From an uncultured Flavobacteriales bacterium (GTDB taxonomy: Bacteria; Bacteroidota; Bacteroidia; Flavobacteriales_E; Vicingaceae): 64,000 bases of DNA. Of this stretch, positions 7,582 to 16,333 are shown piece by piece (the stretch's first letter is position 1; the number at the start of each line of letters is the position of its first letter). Below the pieces are notes generated by a model that had not been told where the DNA came from, searched no databases, and saw only the letters and a program-made list of their open reading frames with translations. The DNA lies in NCBI GenBank assembly GCA_905479915.1, contig CAJQOH010000038.1, positions 1-64,000 of the forward strand, in the 5' to 3' direction. The translations under genes were made by a program, and so were the position numbers.

Positions 7582-8646
7582 GTGAAACCCTCTCCTACCT
7601 TAAGAATAGTATACATTCTGGTTATCTCGGTTTGTATTTTTGTTTTTAACAACATTTATGTTGCACTCAGCCTACTTCTATTACAAGTAGTATTGTGGTT
7701 TTCTCTTCAAATTCCATTAAAAAAATTAAAGCCTCTAAAACGAATCCGGACCTTTTTATTGGTGCTGATTTTTTTCTACACTTTTTTTCATGGTGAGAAT
7801 GACTTCATTCTATTTTCTATAAAAAAATGGAGCTTTGGAATTAATTACAACGGCTTTTATTCAGGGTTATTTATGGCCTCCAAGCTTTTAACAATGCTAT
7901 TGGCAACATTTATAGTACGTTTTACTACATCTAGCCAACAGTTTATGTTGGGGCTAAAAAGCTTAGGAATGCCAAACGATTTCACATTAATTATTGATGG
8001 TATACTGGCAACAATAGAAAGTCAGCCCAAGAAAAAGAACAAATCAGAAAAAAATAAAGGCAATGGTATCTCTATTAAGTCTGTATTAAAAGGGAATTTT
8101 TCTGAAATTACAGACTTAATCAATACAAAACTAACTGAAGCCAGATCCAACTTTGCCAATAACGATGTTGCTATCATCTCAGCATTCAGTCTTATTGTTA
8201 CGCTAATTCGATTTATGAAAATAACACCTGGTTTCCCTATAGCTCCAGGTCATAAAAACGCTTTAATTATTCCTTTTTTCATCCTAGCCAGTAGGTTAAC
8301 AGATAAAAAATTTGCCGGAACATCAATCGGTTTTCTATCTGGAGTAATCCACTTTATGTCGGGCTTTGGAAAATATGGTCCTTTAGGTATTGTACAGTTT
8401 GCATTACTCGGATTAGTGGTAGATTTATTTATGCTACTCTTTAAAAAGTCAAATTCAATTTTCGTTTTTTGTTTGATTGGATTGGTTGCAGGGTTCACGA
8501 GAGTTTCAGCAGAAATTGGTTTAGCTTGGTTATTAAGAATGCCGGTAGAATACTATTTATTTTATATTCCTTATGTTACTTCTCAATGTCTATTTGGAGT
8601 AGCTTCAGGTATTGTTACACAGTACTTAATCAAGAAAATTAAGTAA
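7582..8646 (+). CDS. Membrane protein resembling fused ECF transporter T and S components
   Basis: This is a 354-residue integral membrane protein with a GTG start; the ATG two bases earlier is followed directly by a stop. Residues about 1-150 resemble EcfT/CbiQ proteins: an N-terminal pair of membrane helices, then MASKLLTMLLATFIVRFTTSSQQFMLGLKSLGMP. A charged lysine-rich linker follows (about 150-195), with EARSNFAN as a possible coupling helix. The last 155 or so residues hold several membrane segments with a layout like a substrate-binding S component (FPIAPGHKNALIIPFF, GVIHFMSGFGKYGPLG). No EcfA-type ATPase is adjacent; the nearest ATPase is ModC. Its position after the storage genes suggests molybdenum or another metal substrate, which is inference. 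Confidence 0.55.
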   Translation: MKPSPTLRIVYILVISVCIFVFNNIYVALSLLLLQVVLWFSLQIPLKKLKPLKRIRTFLLVLIFFYTFFHGENDFILFSIKKWSFGINYNGFYSGLFMASKLLTMLLATFIVRFTTSSQQFMLGLKSLGMPNDFTLIIDGILATIESQPKKKNKSEKNKGNGISIKSVLKGNFSEITDLINTKLTEARSNFANNDVAIISAFSLIVTLIRFMKITPGFPIAPGHKNALIIPFFILASRLTDKKFAGTSIGFLSGVIHFMSGFGKYGPLGIVQFALLGLVVDLFMLLFKKSNSIFVFCLIGLVAGFTRVSAEIGLAWLLRMPVEYYLFYIPYVTSQCLFGVASGIVTQYLIKKIK

Positions 8647-8654
8647 GCTAAAAA

Positions 8655-9437
8655 TCATTTTGGAATTTTTACTCCAATAATTTTACCATCAACCAATATT
8701 CGAAGGGATTTTGAGTTTTCACCTTCATCTGAAGAAACAACTTCTCCCATTACATCTACCTTTTCACTAGCAAAAATTTCTGAAGGTGTTCCTCTTTTAG
8801 TGAAAACACCATCTTCCATAACCAATACTTCATCAGCCAATTTAAATACCTCTGGTAAATCATGACTCACAAACAATATGGTTGTTTTAACAATACTGTT
8901 AATTGCCAATATCTCTTCTTGAAGTTTAACCCTCATTTCAGCATCTAAGGCAGAAAGGGGCTCATCCAACAATAACAACTTTGGTTTCCTTACAATTGCT
9001 ATAGCCAGTGCAACTCTTTGCTGCTGACCTCCAGAAAGTGTTTCTGGTTTTCTATCCAACAATTCTTTTAAATCTCCTATTGCTATAATACGATCTATTA
9101 ACTCTTGGTCAGGTTCTCCTTCAACTCCGTATAGAATGTTTTTGAGAACACTCATATTTGGAAACAAAGAATAATCTTGGAATAAAAACCCGATACTTCT
9201 TTTGTTGGTTTTTACATTCTTTTTAGCTGAGCTACTGAACCAATCTTCATCACCAACGGTTATAACACCTTTATCCGGAACAGTTAATCCAGACAACATT
9301 CTAAGTAAACTACTTTTACCCACACCAGATTTTCCATATACCGCAATAATCTTCCCTTCTTCACAAGCTGCTTTTAAAGAAAGATTAACAACTCTACCAT
9401 GAGATGTAAACTGTTTATGGATATCAAATTTGATCAT
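8655..9437 (-). CDS. modC: Molybdate ABC transporter ATP-binding protein ModC
   Basis: This 260-residue ATPase has Walker A GKSGVGKSSLL (near residue 35), Q-loop FLFQDYSLFPNMSV, signature LSGGQQQRVALA (near 138) and Walker B LLLLDEPLSALD (near 160), followed by VSHDLPE. The C-terminal extension is only about 40 residues, so a full molybdate-binding TOBE domain is absent or reduced. The start overlaps the end of modB by 4 nt. The stop lies 8 nt from the convergent stop of the T-S fusion gene. It should power molybdate import through ModB. Confidence 0.88.
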   Translation of the reverse strand: MIKFDIHKQFTSHGRVVNLSLKAACEEGKIIAVYGKSGVGKSSLLRMLSGLTVPDKGVITVGDEDWFSSSAKKNVKTNKRSIGFLFQDYSLFPNMSVLKNILYGVEGEPDQELIDRIIAIGDLKELLDRKPETLSGGQQQRVALAIAIVRKPKLLLLDEPLSALDAEMRVKLQEEILAINSIVKTTILFVSHDLPEVFKLADEVLVMEDGVFTKRGTPSEIFASEKVDVMGEVVSSDEGENSKSLRILVDGKIIGVKIPK

Positions 9438-10102
9438 TTTACTGCCCTCAATCCTTTTTTATTAAACAAATAAACTACAGCCAAAATAGCAAAACTAAAA
9501 AGCAGTAAAACCAACGAATAAGTATGAGCTGTACTATAATCCAATTTATTTACACTATCGTAAATGGCTATCGAAGCCACCCTTGTTTTATCAAGATTAC
9601 CCCCTATCATCAATACTACTCCAAATTCACCAATTGTATGTGCAAAGCTTAAAACAATTCCCGTAAGCAATGATGCCTTAATGTTGGGCAACAAAACCTT
9701 TATTATGGTTTGAAGACGAGATTTTCCTAATGTATAAGAAGCCTCTTTTAAAGCTAGTGGTAAATTCTGAAATCCAGCCTGAATCGGTTGTACCATAAAA
9801 GGCAAACTATAAATAATAGATCCAATAACTAAACCTGGAAAGGTAAAAGGCAAACTCAAGTCAAAATAGTTATCAAGAAATTGTCCTAATGGACTCTCTC
9901 TACTAAAAGCAACCAATAAATAAAACCCTAAAACTGATGGTGGAAGAACCAATGGTAAACTAACCATAGCCTCAAAAATAAACTTTAATTTCACTTTAGA
10001 ATAGGCCAACCAATAAGCCAATGGAATTGATACAACAAACAAGATACTTGTTGTTATAAAAGCTAACTTAAGAGTAATCAGAAAAGGAGTCCAATCTATC
10101 AT
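9434..10102 (-). CDS. modB: Molybdate ABC transporter permease ModB
   Basis: This 222-residue permease has five to six membrane helices. It carries the EAA-type coupling loop ALKEASYTLGKSRLQTIIKVLLPNIKAS and the ModB-like PLVLPPSVLGFYLLVAF and HTIGEFGVVLMIGGN. It lies between modA (6-nt gap) and modC (4-nt overlap) in one operon. The permease would be in the inner membrane with two ModC subunits. Confidence 0.9.
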   Translation of the reverse strand: MIDWTPFLITLKLAFITTSILFVVSIPLAYWLAYSKVKLKFIFEAMVSLPLVLPPSVLGFYLLVAFSRESPLGQFLDNYFDLSLPFTFPGLVIGSIIYSLPFMVQPIQAGFQNLPLALKEASYTLGKSRLQTIIKVLLPNIKASLLTGIVLSFAHTIGEFGVVLMIGGNLDKTRVASIAIYDSVNKLDYSTAHTYSLVLLLFSFAILAVVYLFNKKGLRAVK

Positions 10103-10108
10103 TTACGG

Positions 10109-10864
10109 CTATTTAACCTCGTAGCCAAATTTCGTTAAAATAGATTTAGTTTCATCAGAAAACATAAAATTATAAAACAACTTTGCGTTTTTAAGGTTTT
10201 TTTCTTTGCCTGATTTCAGCAAGACAACCCCCTGACTTATTGGTTTATATAATTTTTTGTCTATTTCAATATGATTTCCTTTTTGTTTTATTTTGTTTGA
10301 GAACAAAACAGATTTACTGGTTATTCCAGCATCAACAGATTTAGATTTGATGTATTGGTTAACTTGACCAATACCTTCTCCCCAAATTAATTTTGAATTA
10401 AGGCTATCATACAAAACTGCATTCTTCATTGCTTCCACAGCGGCTATTCCATAAGGAGCTGTTTCTGGATTGGCGATAGCAATCTTTTTAAAATTATCAG
10501 ATAGCAGAGATTGTATTCCTTTAGAAATATCTAAGTCATCTAAAGTCCATAAAACCAAAGATCCATAAGCGTAAACCTTAGGGTTAGCTGTAGTAAAACC
10601 TTCTTCAAAAAGTGTGTTTGGGTATTTCATGTTTGCAGATATAAACACATCAAAAGGAGCACCTTGTTTTATTTGTGTTGTTAAAGTTCCTGAAGAGCTA
10701 GCAGAAACCTCTACTTTAACAGTATACTTTTTCTCAAATGCTACAACAATTTCTTCCATAGCATACTGCATATTGTTTGCCACAGCTATTGTTACTTTAT
10801 CCTCTTTTTTACTTTCACAAGAAAAGAATACTAAGGATAGAATAAGTATAAAAGGTAATCGCAT
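10109..10864 (-). CDS. modA: Molybdate-binding lipoprotein ModA
   Basis: This 251-residue periplasmic substrate-binding protein is preceded by a lipoprotein signal (LVFFSC, lipid-modified Cys16). The mature protein has ModA motifs: TIAVANNMQYAMEEIV, the ligand-loop SASSSGTLTTQIKQGAPFDVFISAN, and IANPETAPYGIAAVEA. It is the first gene of modABC. A candidate -7 box, TATTTTCG, lies at 10894-10887, giving a leader of about 18-20 nt. ModA-type proteins may also bind tungstate, and the sequence alone cannot exclude that. Confidence 0.9.
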   Translation of the reverse strand: MRLPFILILSLVFFSCESKKEDKVTIAVANNMQYAMEEIVVAFEKKYTVKVEVSASSSGTLTTQIKQGAPFDVFISANMKYPNTLFEEGFTTANPKVYAYGSLVLWTLDDLDISKGIQSLLSDNFKKIAIANPETAPYGIAAVEAMKNAVLYDSLNSKLIWGEGIGQVNQYIKSKSVDAGITSKSVLFSNKIKQKGNHIEIDKKLYKPISQGVVLLKSGKEKNLKNAKLFYNFMFSDETKSILTKFGYEVK

Positions 10865-10886
10865 ATTTTAATTTTTAATACCATTG

Positions 10887-10894
10887 CGAAAATA
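10887..10894 (-). promoter_or_regulatory. Predicted -7 box (TATTTTCG) for modABC
   Basis: Read on the minus strand, this is TATTTTCG. It has the TAnnTTYG shape seen before several minus-strand genes in the window. It ends 22 nt before the modA ATG. Confidence 0.35.
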
Positions 10895-11057
10895 ATGTTT
10901 CCACAACCAAAAATAAAACAGAAACTCATTATTTCTATTCTCTAAGAAATAAAAAAACCCAGAATATCAGTTAAAAACGCCACTATATCAGTAGTTATAC
11001 TGATTTTTCAACCAAAATTAATTGTAATTTTACAAAAGGAACTAAATCACTACCACA

Positions 11058-14000
11058 ATGAAAAATGCATTAATACTTATTGCTATAACGCTGTTATGTC
11101 TAAATTCGACATCAGCAGTTGCACAAGGAACATTTACCAGTAATGTTACGGATAGAGGAAATTGGAATGTCTCTGGAAGCTGGACACTAACAAGTGGAAG
11201 TGATGTTGACGGCATTCCTGATAGTGATGATGATGTAACTATCATTAACGGAGACACTATCGATCTAGTATCAGATGAAGAGGTTTCAACTTTAACGATC
11301 GATGCTGGTGGTGTATTAATGCATTCTAACAATGACCAAATTAGTGTATATGGAAATTATACGAACAATGGAGTTCAAGATGGAGGAAACAACGGTAGTG
11401 ATTTGCTATTTATTACAGCAGGTAGTGTCTTAGATGGATCTGGAATTATCAGTAATGATGGAGACATTCATATTAATGCCAACCTTACCATTGCCACTAC
11501 TGCCAACTTAAATATTGAAAGTGGCACTGAAACTGCTTTTAATGGAGCCCATACTGTTACCAATAATGGAACAATAGATATCAATGACGACCTTACAGGG
11601 TTTGCTGGTTGTACTTGGACACAAGGATTAAACTCAGTTTTAAAATTTGGGAACAACTCTATTCCTGTAACTGATGGAACGTTAGATTGTTCAACCAATG
11701 CCAATACTTTCTTTTATGATAAAGGCAACACTCATGATTCCATTCTACCTATCGATTATCACCACTTAACAATTGATATTTCCAACACAAACAGAGCTGC
11801 CAATGCAAAAAATGATTTTACTGTTAATGGTAATCTAACAATAAATAGCGGAAGAATAATGACAAATTCTGGTGTTACATTAACTGTTTCAGGCACTACA
11901 ACAATTAACACTGGAGGAACTCTAGGGTTTAATAATGATGCTACTGGCATTAACAATTTACAGGCTATAACTTTAAATGGTGGACAATTAGGCAGATCGC
12001 AGAATGGAACAGTAAATTGTACATCCATAACCTGTAATGCTAGTACTTCATCCACACTTAACAGATGTACGCTAAATGCTTCTGGAAATGTTACTGTTAA
12101 TGGTGATCTTAATTCAAATAGTAACAATGGAGTCAAAACAATTTCAGGCGACCTTACTATTTCAGCCACAGGAAGTTGGTCAAGCACTAGTAACGAAAGT
12201 TTTACAATTACTGGAGACTTTACCAACAATGGAACATTCTCTACTGGAACGGGGGATTATACATTTACAGGAACTTCAAAATCATTTAACGATGCTAGTG
12301 GGCTTTTAACGTTTGGTGACAACATTACAATTGATGGAACCTACACCAACAATGTAACATCTTTAGTATTTTCTGGAAATTTAGCCGGAACTGGTTCTTT
12401 AACAAACAGCACCAACACATCTTTATCCATTGGAGGGAACGCTACAATTACTACTCTTGATGCTTCAGCAGTGCCCAACACGGTAATATACAACGGAACA
12501 GGAAATCAAGGGGCTGCTGAAATAGATTATTATAACTTAACAATAAGTAATACAGGCACATCACCAAATAATGAAGTTACATTAGCATCTGGTACAAATA
12601 TAGATGTTGAAAACCTGATTAACATAACAGCTGGAACTTTAGAATATTCAGGCGCTGTACAACATCTTTCAGGCAATGCTGATGTTACGATGGCTGCCGG
12701 TACAAATTTTAGAATTAGAACAAGAAATTCATCAGGTACGGTACCAGGACTTACAGGAACATACACACTAGACCCAACCTCTACATTCACTTTTTGGAGA
12801 AATGGAGATCAAAGTATCTCTAATGCCTTCACTTATCAGAATTTAACTTTTGAAGGAAGTGGAAGTAAAGATTTAACAGGAAACATTATTGTTGAAGGAA
12901 ATTTAAATATTGATGAAACTGCAATATTAGACGTTACCGCATCAAACTTTAGCATTACTCTTGCTGGAAATTGGACCAGCACAAGTACAGATGCAGACGC
13001 ATTTTTACAACAAGCTGGAACTGTTACTTTAAATGGAACAGGAACTCAAACCATAAGCTCTGCTACAATTGGAGGTGAAACATTTAACAACCTTATCGTA
13101 TCAAAAACAGCTGGAGGAGTAACTTTAACTGACTCAGTTACTATAGAAACATTCTTAACGCTAACACAAGGAATCGTTTCTTCATCTTCTACTGCTTTAG
13201 TAACATTTAATGATGGTTCTGATAGTAATGGTGGTGATGCCGATAGCTTTATTGATGGACCAGTTAAAAAAATTGGTGATGATGTTTTTACTTTCCCTTT
13301 AGGAGATGGAACAAGTTGGGCAAGAGCAGCAATATCAAACCCTACTGAAACAACAGAAGAATTTACTGCTGAGTATTTTGCAAACGGTCAAGGAGATCTT
13401 TCTGTAACTGGTGGATTAAACAACGCTAGTACTCGAGAGTATTGGAATATAGATAGAGGTGTTTCTACAACCTCTAATGTATCTGTTACATTGCATTTCG
13501 AAAACACTACATTTAGTGACATCACTGCATTAACAACTGACTTAGTTATAGCTAGGTATGATGGAACAGATTGGACGAGTGAAGGGCAAAGCGCATTACC
13601 AGTTACTAGTCTTACATCAAGTGGTGCTGTAACTTCTTTTGGATCATTTACTTTTGGATCATTAAGTAGTGCAGTTAACCCTTTACCTATAGAGCTTATC
13701 AATTTTGATGCTATAGAAGAAAACAAATCTGTAAAATTGGTATGGAGTACTTCTTCAGAAATTAACAATGATTATTTTACTATTGAAAAATCACAAGATG
13801 GCGAAAGTTTTGAAACACTTACCACAATAGAAGGTGCAGGAAATAGTAATCAAGAGTTAAGTTATTTAACCTTTGATCACAATCCTTTTAGTGGAACTTC
13901 TTATTACCGATTAAAGCAAACAGATTTTGATGGAAAACATGAATATTTTAAAATAATACCTATTAGTATTGATAATAGTGAAATGAATTCTTACCCTAAC

Positions 14001-14210
14001 CCGATAAGTAGTATGTTTACTTTAGAATTAGAAAATATTTCTGAAAATGCTGCAATTAGGATTACAGACATTAGTGGTAAAACAGTTTTCAGTAGAGATA
14101 ACTTATCGCAAAATGCTATTACAATAATTTCTGAAAAATGGAATTCTGGAGTTTATATGGTTACTCTAATAAATGATCATAATACTAAGACTATAAGAAT
14201 AATTAAGTAG
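11058..14210 (+). CDS. Large T9SS-secreted beta-repeat surface protein
   Basis: This 1050-residue protein has a signal peptide (residues 1-22, ending SAVAQ). A long, threonine-, asparagine- and glycine-rich central region follows (about 25-880). It is built from short strands such as GNVTVNGDLNSNSN, ITGDFTNNGTFSTG and IVEGNLNIDETAIL, typical of a right-handed beta-helix or filamentous adhesin. Residues about 880-960 (ELINFDAIEENKSVKLVWST) resemble the fibronectin-like module preceding sorting domains. The last 75 residues are a type A T9SS sorting domain (SYPNPISSMFTLELEN ... GVYMVTLINDHNTKTIRIIK). It would be exported across the outer membrane and attached to the surface. The ligand is unknown. 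Confidence 0.85.
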   Translation: MKNALILIAITLLCLNSTSAVAQGTFTSNVTDRGNWNVSGSWTLTSGSDVDGIPDSDDDVTIINGDTIDLVSDEEVSTLTIDAGGVLMHSNNDQISVYGNYTNNGVQDGGNNGSDLLFITAGSVLDGSGIISNDGDIHINANLTIATTANLNIESGTETAFNGAHTVTNNGTIDINDDLTGFAGCTWTQGLNSVLKFGNNSIPVTDGTLDCSTNANTFFYDKGNTHDSILPIDYHHLTIDISNTNRAANAKNDFTVNGNLTINSGRIMTNSGVTLTVSGTTTINTGGTLGFNNDATGINNLQAITLNGGQLGRSQNGTVNCTSITCNASTSSTLNRCTLNASGNVTVNGDLNSNSNNGVKTISGDLTISATGSWSSTSNESFTITGDFTNNGTFSTGTGDYTFTGTSKSFNDASGLLTFGDNITIDGTYTNNVTSLVFSGNLAGTGSLTNSTNTSLSIGGNATITTLDASAVPNTVIYNGTGNQGAAEIDYYNLTISNTGTSPNNEVTLASGTNIDVENLINITAGTLEYSGAVQHLSGNADVTMAAGTNFRIRTRNSSGTVPGLTGTYTLDPTSTFTFWRNGDQSISNAFTYQNLTFEGSGSKDLTGNIIVEGNLNIDETAILDVTASNFSITLAGNWTSTSTDADAFLQQAGTVTLNGTGTQTISSATIGGETFNNLIVSKTAGGVTLTDSVTIETFLTLTQGIVSSSSTALVTFNDGSDSNGGDADSFIDGPVKKIGDDVFTFPLGDGTSWARAAISNPTETTEEFTAEYFANGQGDLSVTGGLNNASTREYWNIDRGVSTTSNVSVTLHFENTTFSDITALTTDLVIARYDGTDWTSEGQSALPVTSLTSSGAVTSFGSFTFGSLSSAVNPLPIELINFDAIEENKSVKLVWSTSSEINNDYFTIEKSQDGESFETLTTIEGAGNSNQELSYLTFDHNPFSGTSYYRLKQTDFDGKHEYFKIIPISIDNSEMNSYPNPISSMFTLELENISENAAIRITDISGKTVFSRDNLSQNAITIISEKWNSGVYMVTLINDHNTKTIRIIK

Positions 14211-14219
14211 GGTTTTTAA

Positions 14220-14723
14220 CTAATCATTCATTGACAATAGCAAACCTAGCAATTTAGCTGTAGCAACAGCATCACCAGCAGCACGGTGCCTTACTTCTTC
14301 TGGGATAGGTATACCCATTTCATCACACAATTTACCCAAGCTATAAGAAGCTGCATTTGGCAAGTGTTTTTCGCTCAGTTTTAAGGTACAAACTTGAGGC
14401 TCATTAAAATCAAACCCTACTTTACGGAGTTCTTCTTTTAAAAATTTAAAATCGAAAATAACATCATGTGCTACAAAAATATTTCCTTTTGTAAGGTCAA
14501 TAATTTCTTGAGCAATAGCCGCAAATAAAGGAGCATCTGCAACCATTTTATTGGTAATACCTGTCAGCTTAGTTACATACCAATCTATCTTAACTTCAGG
14601 GTTTACAAGTGTAGAATACTCTTTAACAATCTTTTTACCATCAAAAAGAATAACTGCAATTTCAATAATTCTACCATTAATATGGTTCCCACCTGTTGCT
14701 TCTATATCTACTACTGCGTACAC
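14220..14723 (-). CDS. DEDDh 3'-5' exonuclease (DnaQ/PolC-epsilon-like)
   Basis: This 167-residue single-domain exonuclease starts at GTG. The DEDDh motifs are visible: ExoI DIEATGG (D7, E9), ExoII AHDVIFDFKFL near residue 87, and ExoIII HRAAGDAVATAKLL near residue 147. The length matches stand-alone exonuclease domains, and there is no GIY-YIG or polymerase extension. It could be a proofreading subunit or a repair or RNA-trimming nuclease. It converges with the T9SS protein gene with a 9-nt gap. Confidence 0.85.
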   Translation of the reverse strand: MYAVVDIEATGGNHINGRIIEIAVILFDGKKIVKEYSTLVNPEVKIDWYVTKLTGITNKMVADAPLFAAIAQEIIDLTKGNIFVAHDVIFDFKFLKEELRKVGFDFNEPQVCTLKLSEKHLPNAASYSLGKLCDEMGIPIPEEVRHRAAGDAVATAKLLGLLLSMND

Positions 14724-14770
14724 TTTACAAAAGTAACTTAATTAATTGATTTTTTGATGCTTCCTGATCT

Positions 14771-15169
14771 TTACAAGAATCGATCTTTATAGTTTGGATC
14801 TGCAGGTAATTCGCAAGCAGACTTCCCAAAAATTTTATAACGAACACTTGCAATCATATCGTAAAAAAAATCTCTAATAAACCGCGGAATAACTATTAAC
14901 CCATAAAAAATTGAAGAAAAACCTCCTAAGGCTTTAACGATATGAAGTGCTCCAGAAGACTTAAAATAGACGTTCTCATGCTGAATTAAAACCAAAGATT
15001 CTATCGAAGAATCTATTTGGTATTGATCAAGTAATTCTCTACCCTTTTCGGATTGTAAAGAAGCAAATCTAAACACATTTTTTGCATCTCTTTTAATCAC
15101 ATACTTCACCCAGAAGCTGCAAAAATTGCACTCTCCATCAAACAGGATAATATGTTTAGCTTGTTCCAT
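14771..15169 (-). CDS. DCC1-like thiol-disulfide oxidoreductase family protein (DUF393)
   Basis: This 132-residue protein opens with the defining motif IILFDGECNFCSFWVKYVIK, which contains the D-x-x-C-x-x-C pair (Cys15 and Cys18). FRFASLQSEKGRELL and later SGALHIVKALGG follow, as in the family. Family members have a thioredoxin-like fold and are presumed redox proteins, but substrates are not established. The start lies one base after the epimerase-like gene's stop, so the two form an operon. Confidence 0.85.
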   Translation of the reverse strand: MEQAKHIILFDGECNFCSFWVKYVIKRDAKNVFRFASLQSEKGRELLDQYQIDSSIESLVLIQHENVYFKSSGALHIVKALGGFSSIFYGLIVIPRFIRDFFYDMIASVRYKIFGKSACELPADPNYKDRFL

Positions 15170-15170
15170 T

Positions 15171-16082
15171 CTAACTTAAATCTTTCAAGGCATCTTCAAG
15201 CTTTTCATAATTAAACTTAAAGCCACTATCTGTTAACTTTTTTGGAATAAAATTCACACCATTTAGAAGCAAAGAAGGCTCTATATCAATAACACCACTC
15301 ATTAAATTCAGTCCAAATGCCGGTGCAGGAAAACCAAATGGAACATTTAAACTCTGCCTTAACATTTTCATAAAATCAGCGTTAGATTTAGGTTGGTTTG
15401 TGGAAAAATTTATTGGACCTTCTACATTGGAAGTGTCAATTAAAAAAGCAACCGCTCGAGCCGCATCTTCAATATGCATCCAAGACATCATCTGATCTCC
15501 CGAGCCAACAAAACCTCCTAAATAAAATTTAGTAATCTTTTGGAGCACATCATAAACTCCCCCATTCTTCCCTAAGATTAATGATATTCTTAATGCTAAC
15601 CTTCTCGTTTTTGGTAAATCTCCTTTAAAAAATTCTGATTCCCATGCTAAGGCCATTTCACTCAAAAAACCTTTTTGATAAGATTGATTCGTTTCTACAT
15701 TTGGCTCATCCAACAATGCGTACATAGAACCCGCACTCGCATTTAAAAATACCTTTGGAGGGTTTGTTAACTCTTTTATAGAATCAACCAATACCTTTGT
15801 TGAATCAATTCGAGAAGACAACAATTTTTCTTTATTCTTTTGCGTGAATTTGCAATTAATTGATTTACCCGAAAGGTTAATCAACACAGCAGCACCTTCC
15901 AGAAAATTGATCCATTCACCCTGCTGCTTCCCATCCCAATTCACATAATTTACCTCATCTTTAGAAAAGGATTTTTGTCGTGTTAAAACAACAATAGAAT
16001 AGTCTTTCTTAAAAAAATTAATCAAATAATTTCCAAAGAAACCTGTTCCTCCAGCGATAACCATTCTTGGTTTTTCATCCAT
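15171..16082 (-). CDS. TIGR01777-family NAD(P)-dependent epimerase-like protein
   Basis: This 303-residue extended short-chain dehydrogenase-like protein has a Rossmann nucleotide-binding motif at the N-terminus, VIAGGTGFFGNYL. Family-typical stretches include LINLSGKSINCKFT, SRIDSTKVLVDSI, SAGSMYA and MSWMHIEDAARAVAFLID. The C-terminal DUF1731-like part contains FGFPAPAF and ALKDL. E. coli YfcH and the plant SulA homologue are relatives; no substrate is known. It is the first gene of a two-gene unit with the DCC protein. Confidence 0.87.
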   Translation of the reverse strand: MDEKPRMVIAGGTGFFGNYLINFFKKDYSIVVLTRQKSFSKDEVNYVNWDGKQQGEWINFLEGAAVLINLSGKSINCKFTQKNKEKLLSSRIDSTKVLVDSIKELTNPPKVFLNASAGSMYALLDEPNVETNQSYQKGFLSEMALAWESEFFKGDLPKTRRLALRISLILGKNGGVYDVLQKITKFYLGGFVGSGDQMMSWMHIEDAARAVAFLIDTSNVEGPINFSTNQPKSNADFMKMLRQSLNVPFGFPAPAFGLNLMSGVIDIEPSLLLNGVNFIPKKLTDSGFKFNYEKLEDALKDLS

Positions 16083-16151
16083 ATCGTAAATTTACTCCAT
16101 AAAGGTTAATAAATAAGCTATCGTTTCTTTTTAACATCTTCTTTACAATTT

Positions 16152-16251
16152 GGGGCTTCCCTTCGGTCGGGTTATCCATTGTATCTAATAATCGTACACT
16201 TCGGCTCCGCTCAGCGTTCAATTATTAGGATGTCATTCCTACCCCTAAGCC
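16152..16251 (-). repeat. Intergenic hairpin element, copy 1
   Basis: On the minus strand this reads GGCTTAGGGGTAGGAATGAC, ATCC, stem CTAATAAT, a loop with GCTGAGCGGAGCCGAA, stem ATTATTAG, ATACAATGGATAACCCG, and a tail ending GAAGCCCC. The flanks match the element at 49061-49151. The two stems differ in sequence but are complementary in both copies. The stem arms here are 16185-16192 and 16221-16228. The element lies in the 251-bp gap before hemB. Confidence 0.6.
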
Positions 16252-16309
16252 AAGCGAAATAACTTTTAAACTTTCCATCTTTCAACTTTATAACTCAATT
16301 CAACAACCG

Positions 16310-16317
16310 TATATTTG
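16310..16317 (+). promoter_or_regulatory. Predicted -7 box (TATATTTG) for hemB
   Basis: TATATTTG matches TAnnTTTG and ends 16 nt before the hemB ATG at 16334, giving a leader of about 12 nt. The -33 region has no clear TTG. Confidence 0.5.
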
Positions 16318-16333
16318 CATTCAAATTTCAACC

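Noticed and set aside
12076-12309. Plus-strand frame of 77 residues inside the T9SS gene
   Set aside because: Lies wholly inside a well-supported gene in another frame and its composition is what the repeat DNA produces.
11042-13768. Several long open frames antisense to the 1050-residue T9SS protein
   Set aside because: They follow from the low-complexity Thr/Asn/Gly codon pattern of the real gene, have no recognisable domains and no promoters.
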